From Apostichopus parvimensis (taxonomy: Eukaryota > Echinodermata > Holothuroidea > Aspidochirotida > Stichopodidae): DNA of 22,004 nt. Where the stretch lies: contig KN883690.1 of the NCBI GenBank assembly GCA_000934455.1, positions 100,692 to 122,695 of the forward strand, in the 5' to 3' direction. A program made the position numbers and the translations under genes. The notes beneath the pieces were generated by a model. The model was not told the origin of the DNA. It did not search any database and worked only from the letters and a program-made list of their open reading frames with translations. Position 1 is the first letter of the stretch. Each line of letters begins with the position of its first letter. Shown here in pieces: positions 1-10,400 of this stretch.

Positions 1-174
1 CCCATATTACCCGGTCCACCTTCTTTTGTCAAGCCATTTCATGTTCTAGCCTCTAGCAATGATTCAATTTGTGTTTTGAAAGTTGAAATTGTGTTAGTAC
101 AAGTAGGCCTACATAATGTACACCAGTTATGATCCAATTAACACGGAATAGTCGAAAATTTACCGGTTTCAACT

Positions 175-512
175 TGTCAGGTACCTGTTGTTCACGGTAA
201 CTGCATAGAGCAACTGGTACCTGTTAAACGAGTTGCTGTATTTGTTAAATGCAACTGGTTTAACAGGTACCTGTTAAAGCAGTTGTTTTCAACAGGTATA
301 TTACCTGTTGAAAGCAACTGGTTTAACAGGTACCTGTTAAAACCAACTGGTACCTGTTAACAGCTTACAGGTAATTTACCTGTTGCAACAGGTAATTAAC
401 TGGTTTGAAATGGTTTTGGTCGCAATACCTGTTAAAACCAGTTGTCGTGAACAGGTACCTGTTAGTTCCTGATGGTTCCAGTTAAAACCAGTTGAAATTT
501 TAACAGGTATTA
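175..512. repeat. Dense palindromic minisatellite-like array built on AACAGGTACCTGTT and CAACTGGT
   Basis: The hexamer GGTACC occurs at 180, 216, 266, 329, 349 and 454, usually inside AACAGGTACCTGTTAA. CAACTGG lies to the left of the array and its reverse complement CCAGTTG to the right (about 438 and 488). I count CAGGTA on the plus strand at 178, 264, 293, 327, 368, 389, 452 and 504, and TACCTG at 182, 218, 268, 302, 331, 351, 377, 426 and 456. Spacing is irregular, so this is not a simple tandem satellite. It is a patchwork of one short palindromic unit and its complement. Origin unknown. Confidence 0.8.
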
Positions 513-3500
513 ACAGGAATTTTCTCCTGGGAAAGAAAGGATCAGTCTGAGTCCAGATCCTGTAACAATTACAGTCATATAGATGGACAAATTCACTAAG
601 TTGCCTTAGCAATCATCAATACAAGTGCAGATATGGATTGCTTAGTACATGTATTCAAGTTATCAGGTCTTCACAACAAATTCTTTGAAATCACTCAATA
701 TGAAATGGCTCGCACAGCAAAAAATCTATTCACCAACTGAACAATTGACAATTGACAATGCCAATTTAATCTTTGTACTTTGCTGCTGTACAGAATCCAA
801 TAGAAAAGTAATCTAACTTTACATGCTATATAGCGAGAAGTACAGGCCATGGTGTCAAAATGTCCCTCATAAAAATGATCTTTCTGTGCAATATGCTCAA
901 ACTGTAAACACTAAAAGAAGAGAAAATAAAATTAAGTGAAATATGTCACACAATTATCATAATCATGCATGATAACTGCACCTATCTATTTGTATCAAAT
1001 AATGTCCAACCTTACATTGGCAACTTTTGTGTACCAAACTTCCACTAGTTGTGACTTCCCTTACAGACTTTGTGCCCATATCAAGCCATTCTTTTACACA
1101 TTGTAAATTTTTGCTTGAGAAGAAATTCTGAAATCTTTGCAAAAACGATTGTAAGAGGACAGCAAACATCTTTCAAAAAACATGAAATTTAACTTGTTGT
1201 GTCGCAGGCGCAGGCCACATTAGCACTAGGCACTTTATGCTGAGCCCGTCATGAGACGACCGAAAAGCTTTTCAAACTGGCAATTCAGAACCCCTAAATG
1301 AATGTGCACCATTTTTTCTTGAATAAACCAATAAACCTAAATTCTATGTATACATACTCATCATGTTCATTTCTCAGTTATAAAATGCAATTTTATTAAA
1401 AATTTTCACATTGGTTTCATTATTGTTTTCAAATGGAAATTAAATTCTTTGTGAAGTTTGCAAAACATCAAGTGAACATAAAATTCCCATATCCTATGTG
1501 TGAAATGTTTTCAACAGTTCATTACCATTTAAATCTAAGTAGTTTAAAGGAAGCAAAAAACAGATTTTGCTACTGCTTGTCATTTACCAAGGAGTGCTGA
1601 GTAAACCAACTTATTTATTCCAAATAAATTTATGCGTTTCAAATGAAAAAATGAGACCACATTTGTAAATGCGCCCTTTAATACCACTGCTATAACGGTT
1701 AACCTGCCTCCGGCATTTTTATAGGCTCTCGCAGTAGATCACAGGAAATTGAGCTGTGCAATACGTTGGCATTGTTCACACTTAAGAACGCACCCGTACT
1801 TCAAATCCGCAAGGGCGATTAATTCCCTTTGTGTGAACGCTCTCGTACTTCAAGTCCACGTGCTTTCTTAAGAATAATCCTCCTTTTGGGGTTTTTCCAA
1901 TCCCTCTTGAATTCTTAATAAATGTAATGTGAACGGTCGCAGACTTATGATGACCCGAGATTTCCGGTTAAGTTATAATATCCACTCAATCCAGTTGAAA
2001 TTTGGAGGGGATTCTTAAAAGTGCAGTAGACATACGGCACAGTGTACATATCAGTGAGGCATACCTATATTGTGTTTGTTTGTTCAAGTATCAGACCGCT
2101 GCCTTTCTTAACAGAAACACTACGTAACGGCGCTATACATTAACCAATTTCATTCTTCTTTGCACCGATTCGACCATCACTGCAGAAAAGTCACCGTTAA
2201 GGTTGTGAGACTAAAACAAACTGAATGGAGAGTCCACTTAAATCTAATAAACCATAGTTCATTGTATGCCAAACTCACACGTATTTGAAGAGGTCAAAAT
2301 AGAAAATTGTATGTTTTTTTCCGAAACGGATGATTTTGGAATCGGTTGCTACGGCAGTTACTAAAGGCTAAAACCATTACGTATGTCCTAGCCTATAATG
2401 AAGTTACATTAGCCTATATATAGACCGTACTAGGTCTTTAGACCTAGCATTAAATGTATGCTGTATTGGTCCCAAATATGCTAGATATTCAAATATGGTC
2501 ACCTGTGGTCAAAATTCTTAAATGTTTTTATAACAACCTTCCAGGAAATTTTCCTCACTGGGACATTCAGCCATTTTATAAGTTCCTTAAAACTGTCTAA
2601 GAACAATTTGGAGAATATAGACCTCCATGAAAACTTCTAGCAATTATAGCGCGCTACAATTTGGGGCCTATACTGACTACCTTTAAATGCATACCTTCCA
2701 TGTTGGATAAGCCTCAAATACGATATCAGCAGTAAAACAGTGACTATAGCAACATCGTTCGCTCATCAATTTGAAGGGTTTGTAACAAATTCGAATCTGG
2801 GTTTACTTGCAATGGTATATAGTGGTACGGATTGGTTTGAAATTTGAATACAGTTTACTGTTATGTGCAATGATTGAACGTTCCGGCGCAATGGTGTACA
2901 GAGTACGTACCAAATTAGTACAGCACATGTGGCAATGGCAAACCACAGGGATATGTAAACAGCTGATATGACTTTAACACGCCTGTGCGGTACGTGCGAG
3001 AGGACTTGATACGAAACTCACTCTTTCTTAAATGTGAACGTGTCATGTTCTTATTTGATATTCCTCTTCGCCGACTTAATATCAATAATCGCTGTTCGCG
3101 TTCTTAAATGTGAAACAAGGCCTTTTCCATGCTCTTTTCTTTTGCTGGGTACACAAATTGATTACATAACACACAGGCTAACGTTCCAGACTAATAACCT
3201 TGAAGGTCAAGAAGAGGGCAACATTTGGCGAAAAATGAACGGCAGTCTTACTCAAGCCGGATTTTCAAATGAGTGCTATAATACAATGATAGACAGTTAT
3301 GACACTTGTAACATTGAACATTGACATGTGAAAAATAAGCATTGATTGCCCAGAAAAGCCTTTATAGGAGTGCTTCTCCTAACTTACTTCAAAGTAAAAA
3401 ATATGTTTCACTGCATAGTTTTGTGTTTATCATTTTTAGTAGTTTTCTACTGGAGTAAATGCAAGTACAGTTATTCAATACAACATTAACATCAATCTTA

Positions 3501-3861
3501 AGCCACAATATGTAGACATACTACATAGAATGTTTCATAATCTTTCATCTTTTGACTCAATTATATTGTGCTACAGATAATAAGCTTGCTTGCAAGATTT
3601 ACAAGAGTTTGCCCACTTGTAACCTTACTGACGTATCACATTAAGAAAAGCAGCAGAGAATTCCCTACATAGCACCTAATCAAATAACAAGTTTGAAGTT
3701 CAAGCAAGCTCTGTACAGTCGGTTTGTTTGTACAGTATATATATATATACAGAAAACACCTCTCTTACTCTGTAAAATGTATGAGAGTACATAGATGGTC
3801 TGTGATGCCATCATGAGACCTTTTAGTTATACACTATTATAATCTTCATGTTGAGTTATCC
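513..3861. other. Long stretch without a supportable gene, probably in or beyond intron 6 of the Tie-like gene
   Basis: The EGF3 donor at 5042 opens an intron or a series of introns extending left. I looked for an Ig-type exon on the minus strand (open for about 250 nt, phase 1, acceptor followed by cysteine and tryptophan landmarks) and found none I could defend. The interval holds a cluster of GTTCACA...TTAAGAA words (1774-1936 and 3026-3116). The 68-residue minus frame at 963-1169 has acceptor- and donor-like edges, but the frame does not fit phase 1. Otherwise it is AT-rich intron-like sequence. Confidence 0.5.
1774..3116. repeat. Possible DNA-transposon remnant: GTTCACA...TTAAGAACGC words in opposite orientation
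   Basis: GTTCACACTTAAGAACGC at 1774-1791 is mirrored by GCGTTCTTAAATGTGAAAC at 3098-3116, differing by one indel and one substitution. A further inverted relative (TTCTTAAATGTGAACG) lies at 3026-3041, and a looser one (TAATGTGAACGG) ends at about 1936. I find no matching target duplication, so the boundaries are unsure. Alternatives are a short MITE at about 1774-1936 or chance similarity among related words. Confidence 0.3.
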
Positions 3862-4234
3862 TTAAAGGGTGTGAAGACTCGCGCAAAAAGAAACGTCTAA
3901 TGCCGGTAATCTGACTTAGTTTCGAATGAGGTGTAACAGAAGTGTTAGACACCACCATCGATCCCAGAAAATACACACACACAGCTTGCTATCATTGGTA
4001 ATTAGACACTAGTGTACAGTCAGTACATACAGCTGCGGTCAATACCCACATCAGTGTACAAACAATACAGCGATGGACATCTCAGGTCTAGCTAAAGATA
4101 ACAAGGTATCACGTTTCATTACTGTACTGTCTGCATTTTGTAGCGACACAAACAAAACGTCACTTGCAAGCAATGGAAAGTTAACTTTTTCAGATGGCCG
4201 CACGCAGTTTGGGGCGAGTCTTCAATGCCTTTAA
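3862..4234 (-). mobile_element. MITE copy 1 (TTAA-bounded, about 373 bp)
   Basis: The left edge reads TTAAAGGGTGTGAAGACTCG and the right edge, reverse-complemented, TTAAAGGCATTGAAGACTCG, so the ends form an imperfect terminal inverted repeat with TTAA at both borders. A copy at 16765-17136 matches over its whole length in the opposite orientation. It is short, non-coding and multi-copy, as expected for a non-autonomous DNA transposon. TTAA borders suggest piggyBac-like target use, but TTAA is also part of the inverted repeat, so this is ambiguous. The strand is given relative to copy 2. Confidence 0.75.
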
Positions 4235-5042
4235 AATATGATACATTTGGAATGTTTGCTCAGCTGTAAATATTGTCTGTTAAATTAATTGAACAATTCA
4301 ATGTCTTTGTGTAAATACTATTTTCTTCTGTGGATTAGTGATTATATATTCAGCTTAATTGACATGATGACATCATTCATTCTACATTGGCAAGTTATCA
4401 CCAACTTAATTTAATTGAAATCCTTCAACATACAAATTGCTAACAGGATGTGGTTTTAACTTAAAGGTGCAGACAATGTCTAGTATTTTTCGTTAAGCAA
4501 TCATCTTGGCCTTTGGAATATCCGTTGATAAACTTCCTTATTGTACAAAATTCATACATGTATATTTGCCTTGTAAATTTCTTACAAATAACTCCTTTCA
4601 GTGAACTTTTTTCAGTCAATCTGGCGTTAAAATTCCATCAATGTAATCACCATTCCGTGACAAAGGTATAGGCCTACAATGAATGCACTGAGTAACTATA
4701 GTGTCTACAGTTCTATAGTGTGTGCTTGAACAAACTGTATTGAATTATTTAAGGAAGTGAAGGAGGAAATACAAGTTTCAACTGCTTGTATTTAGTCTGA
4801 GTAAAAACAATGCAAAGCGATTAGATATACATTTAAACCCTCTTTAATGAAATGTGTGAAGGTATATAACTACACAGAAATAAACTTAACAGTTGGACAT
4901 TTTACAACAGCTCGCTTGATATAACTAAATATGTGTAATCCTTGCTCTATGCATACATAAATACCATGAAACAGTTGTATTTATCATGTACCTTGTAAAA
5001 ACATAACCTAACTGATAACTCCAATGAAAGCATCCAACTTAC
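4235..5042 (-). other. Start of intron 6 of the Tie-like gene, no feature seen
   Basis: It begins with the GTAAGT donor after EGF3. Stop codons occur in all three minus frames at short intervals, so the next exon is not here. No repeat was recognised between the donor and the MITE at 3862-4234. Confidence 0.7.
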
Positions 5043-5174
5043 TTTGACAATTATTCCCACTCCATTCAGCTTGGCAGCCTGCAAGGCATCCACCTGTAAA
5101 TCTGTTACAGCTGCCTTGATTCTGACAATGACAATCTTGTAAACAGCCAGCCCCATATTTTCCTTGTTCACACT
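5043..5174 (-). CDS. tie: Tie-like gene exon 6: EGF-like module 3
   Basis: This is a phase 1-1 exon of 132 nt between acceptor TTCTTTACAG|AG and donor CAAA|GTAAGT. It encodes ECEQGKYGAGC, then CHCQNQGSCNRFTGGC, then LAGCQAEWSGNNC, with eight cysteines. The family pattern usually has one residue between cysteines 6 and 7. Here there are three (C-LAG-C), which is unusual. The donor is a strong consensus and leaves phase 1, so a further Ig-domain exon is expected downstream on the minus strand. I could not find it within 1-5042. Confidence 0.88.
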
Positions 5175-7390
5175 CTGTAAAGAAACGATATAAGACTTGA
5201 GTGATAGCTCTTATACACTTTATTAGATTTGACTCATAGAAATTATTGGTATGATCACAAGATAAAAAAAGAATGTCTGCACAAAAGGAGAGAGGTATAG
5301 CAATACACAATATGATGTAATATCATGATTATAGTATGACTTAGATTATAGCCAAATCCTTTTCAATGCAAAGAATCTGTGCTATTCCATCAATTGTATT
5401 AACTTAACATTCGCTTGAAAAAAATTCATGATGCAACAAAACCATGTCACAAAGATAATTGGACACAGCTAGATGGAGTAAATTAAGCTATGAATTTAAG
5501 AAATATATCTTTAAAATCCAGCTATTGGTAAAAACAAGACCAGAATTGGGAACAGGCATCAAGACTAAGATTTAACCTATCATAAGACTAAGATTTAAGT
5601 CTTAATTTAAATCTTAGTCTTGATAATAGCTTAAATCTTAGTCTTGATGCCTGTTCCCAATTCTGGTCTTGTTTTTACCAGAAAATTGTGTAGCCAGAAA
5701 ATTGCTTTTATTTTTGTTTCTTTGAAACTTTCTCTCTGGTTTCCATTCATTCAGTGACAAAGACAATGCTTTATCATACGTGGTATAATTGTTATTATAA
5801 TTATATGAATTCTGTTAATATACTCTAAATTTTCTCATCATGTGTTTTTATAGTCCACCACTGATTTGATAGGTAAATGAAATGAATTGAATTGAATACT
5901 GTGACAGCACAAAATTGCATCAACATGAATAAGTGTACATGCTGAAACACTGAGCAGTACACTTGATTCACATACTGAAACATGTACTGAACTATGAACT
6001 ATCTGCACATTATAAAATAAATTTTACATCCAGACTACCTCCAATTTCAACAAATGGCTCATAGCAAATAAGCTCATTCTCCCTCAATCTAACTACCATG
6101 GCTCACATTTGCAGCCTCTAGATTGGTTGAAAATCACTTCCAAGAACAAAAAAGCATCAACAGAATACTCACCCACTGAACAACTAAGATTTTTGAATCC
6201 AGAGTTACATCTGCAACCAAAAGGATCTATTAGACAAAACAGTCTCCCTAGGCAACCATCATCAGTCGCTCCATTTCCAACAGTACATTCAAACTCACAA
6301 GAATAGCCAAACTTGTCAGGACCACACCCTAAAAGAAAATATTTTTTGCAGTATTTTACATTCAATGCAAAATTAATCAGCACTTTCAGCCTGAAAAAAA
6401 GCAAAACACACTTGATAGCTTTAAAAACTGTATTCCATGTTGTTCCATTGTGTGTCAAGAGGGATCTTTATATTCAACTCTCATTTGCTACCTGTGACAC
6501 CACCATGAAAGTTGTACAGACTATATACTGTATACACACAGCCACATGTATAGTTTCCTTGCATAAGTGATGGGAACGACAGTGTATAGTCACTTACTCA
6601 CATATACTGCTTCCTCTGATATGAATAATGTGAGACAATGTTGGCTATTTCAGCATCAGGTTTTTTGCCAAAAGGTGAAATGTAGCTACTGTTCTTCTCT
6701 TTCATATCCATATTTCAGCAGTATCTATATAGTAACATGTGGTTAAAGTTAAACAGAGTCCTTGCCCCTTGGGCTTGTCTAGATTTCATTAAATTTAAAT
6801 TCAGCGGTATTACTGGAGATCACGCTATTAAACATTGCTTTGGGCATACATTTTTTGTGATAAATGCATGTTGATACAGTAAAAGTTTAAGGAATAGAAT
6901 AAGTAAATAACAAGATTACCTGGGAACCAAATTTATGTTAACCTTCACCCCAAAAATGGTAAATGGATGCTCTATTGGGAACACTACTAACAAAGGCTGG
7001 GTTAAGAACTCCCAACTCAGTGGATGCTTTTCATAAATATTACAAACTATATTACATAGGTTTCCTTGGAGGAATGTGAAGAGGAGGAATTACTAACATA
7101 GAGTCCCATATGGCCCTCACCATCATGCAACAACAACCCTCAAAAGAGCAAGTGCACAGACATTTGTACAAACCTGTCAGACAGTTTCGTCCCATGAATC
7201 CCGGGGCACAGATACATCTTCCAGTTTCATCATCACAAACTCCTCCATTGTAACAATTGTCACAGATACCAGTACATCCTGGTGGACCCCATCTACCAGA
7301 ACTACAAGCTGTTAATAAAAAGGAAAACCAAGGAGAACATAGTGGAGGAAATTATACAAGGGTGGTAGCTTGTGATATTCCTTGATCGTT

Positions 7391-7422
<32 letters not shown>

Positions 7423-10400
7423 TGGGAGTTGGAGTGGAAGAGGAGAAGGGAGACAATTGTGGTTATCTCTTTTGCTTATTGATTTAAAGCATTATTTATT
7501 AAAGGTATGTACAGTCAGAGGACTTCCAAAATGCAATTGCCAAAATTTGTTGACTTCCACATTTCTTTGACAATCCTTAATTGTGGCGAAAACAAGCTGA
7601 AATGTTTGTAAGACGACATTAGTTTAATTTAAAGACTAGGTCTTCGGATCACAATATATGTTAATCTGTAAGACAAGATTTGCACTTCGTACATGAAAAA
7701 GTATCCTCCAAATAAGAAAAACTATGGGATTTTGCTGGGTGTGGGCCGGCTGTATCCTACCAAACAAAACATGCACAGACATTATTTTGTAAATGTTCCT
7801 CCTTTTAGATATCTTGTAACACATCGTACCAGCATCAGTAATACATGGGCCCCTCCATGCATCTGTTCATTTGACATGGATTGACCAATGTACAAGAAAA
7901 TCTTGGAAAGACTAAAATATTTGTGATTTAAGTTGTAATCACAAGCTTCAAGTACTATATATATCTGGATCAGGAAACTACAAAATTCTCAAGCTCAGCA
8001 AACAAATATTACATAGCATTATGATACTTGGGTCACACTGATGATTTAACATGCAAGACAAGTTTATGTTTTTTCAGATTTTGTCCTGTGTTAACACCAA
8101 CAGCAAGATTAATGTTAGGGATACGTACACATGTATACCTTATAGCGCAACTAAGCTGCAATGCAGGCATCAGTTTTTTTAATAAGTTATCAGACTTCAA
8201 CCAGTGTTGATGACAATGAACATAATATGCTTTGTCCTCAAACAAACAAAAGGTAGAATAAAACAAAAGTGTGATATCCCAAAATATTTAACCACCTCCC
8301 CCTCCACCACCCTACTTCCAAATATCATATGAAGTCCCTGTTGCTACACTATATGATGCAGAATATATGTCCTAATCAGTGTTATGTCAGTAGCATAATA
8401 CCAACTTAGAATGATAAATAGCTAGGCCACTTTGAAAAATACACACAGGGTATAACATTTGGCTATATATATCTTTCCTCAAAGTCAAGTGTCTGTTGTG
8501 GTTAAATTAATGATCTGTGGTATAGGCCTACTGAAATACAATTTCTGGTGCTTTGCTTAAAGCAGTCAGTCTACGGAATAACATGCACTACAGTTACTTT
8601 GAATATTTGGGTCATGACTTTGAAGAATAATCAGTATGTAGGTCACCACTTTGGTAAACACTGAGCACAGCTCCATTATAGGCATAATGCCCATAGTTGA
8701 CTAAAGAAGGATCATTTGAGCCTAGAATAGAAACTTTACAGTAGGAATCAAACTACATTCCTCTGAAACTGCATACACATAACAGGCAAAATGTTGTTGA
8801 AGAGCTATTATTGTTTGCTCTTTGTAAAATTTAGAAACATTTCCAGCAAAGTGCATCTCAATGTGAATACCCTTAATGAATTAAAGTTTTGTTTATATTC
8901 AGGCAGGTTAAGAATTTAAACAATCATAAACTCTTTTTGATTCCTTTGACTTCCTGTTGCCATTGTAACATATGTTAGCGGAGTGTTAGCTCAGTGGTTA
9001 AGGCCGGTGCCTTTCAATTATAAGGTCCCAGGTTCGAGTCACTCCAAGATTAATGTATGTCGTCCAGTTACAGAGTTGTTGTCAATTGACAATTCATAAT
9101 CATGGACGTTAAATATGAATGTAAGAGACTGACCTCGGTCAGCTTGCGGCTTTGATAAGCCAATGAAGCTTCTTCATGGGTTCCTGCTTGATGGAGGATC
9201 TAAAATACATACATACATACAAATACATACATACATACATTTGTAGTTTGATAATACTTAATTTTGAGGTTTGCAATCTATTCAAAATGTCTCCCTTGTA
9301 ACTATATCAAAAAGCTGCTTTTAGGATCGCTCAAGTTTTGACCTCTGAACTTTCATTATCATGGGACAATTCTTTCTACCGAATTTGAAGGTTATTGGTT
9401 GAGTTGCTGAGGATAGTTTTATAAATATAAGTACTACTGATATTAAACATGGATCTTTGACCTCAGTTGCAAATGGATACCTGTGAAAGCAAAAGTTGTC
9501 TTTGGCTTAATTTGACCCTTAATGCTTTTGTTGACCGTCCACCTCAGTAACCATGACAACTACATATTTTGGCAGTACTTGACATTCCTATTATACCCGT
9601 GTAGGTTGTATGTCAATTCAGTGCTTCCCCTTTGTGTTAAAAGCAGAAAGTCATTGTTTCATTCTGAAGATCTCTCAGACACAAGAAAATGTCATGGGGC
9701 ACTTTCCTACCAAGTTTGGAAAAAATTGGAACAGCTGTTTAGTAAGGGTTTTTGCAATGAATTTGCATTAAATTTATACGTTTGACCTTTAAACTTATGA
9801 CTGATATATTTGATAGAGCTTGAAATACACATACATGTGAAGGTTGCATGTCGATTCAATGTTCCCACTTCGATCTATTATGAAAGAAAATTGTCACTTT
9901 TCACTTAATTTGACTCAATTTGCTCTCAGAGACATATTCTGTATATGCAAGTTCATATCATGGGACACCTGCCTACCGAGCTTGAAGAAATTGGTCCAGC
10001 TGTTTGACACAACTGGCAGATGTCACAGAAACACACACACACACACACACATACACACACATACAGATGGCCAACTTTTGACCCCATTCCAGATAATGGA
10101 CTTCAGGTCACACCTCAGTCACCATATCATGGGTCAACCCTCATGACTTGCTACTCTAGAACATGAACTTTTACCATAGCAGCCATTGCTATAGCAACTG
10201 CAGTAGCCACAATAGGCTTCAATTACATGCAAATTTCTACAAAATTTCATACTCCCTAGAGGTATGAAGTAAGAAAAATGACTCCATCTAAATTCCATTC
10301 ATTAACTTTAGTTTAAATGATTTCTATGATCTTCATGCAACATCAACAAAGTTGTCCAAACATTCTATCTTCCAAAAAGCTAACTGGAGCCAAGTGGATT

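Noticed and set aside
376..612. 78-residue minus-strand frame
   Set aside because: It begins at a TTG and runs through the palindrome array; a by-product of the repeat.
963..1169. Minus-strand 68-residue frame with donor-like GTAAGG at one edge, tested as the next receptor exon
   Set aside because: The possible acceptor gives a frame with an early stop when read in the required phase 1, and there are no Ig or FNIII landmarks.
3034..3324. 96-residue plus-strand open frame
   Set aside because: Its apparent start is GTG, composition is AT-driven, there is no recognised domain, and it overlaps the putative TIR at 3098-3116.
3736..3750. TA-rich tract as a promoter TATA element
   Set aside because: Simple TATATA repeat with no gene start nearby.
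6109..6570. Plus-strand frames over EGF2
   Set aside because: Shadows of the minus-strand exon, which has splice sites and domain homology.
8978..9050. Functional tRNA gene
   Set aside because: Cloverleaf incomplete, anticodon loop irregular, and a SINE body and tail follow directly.
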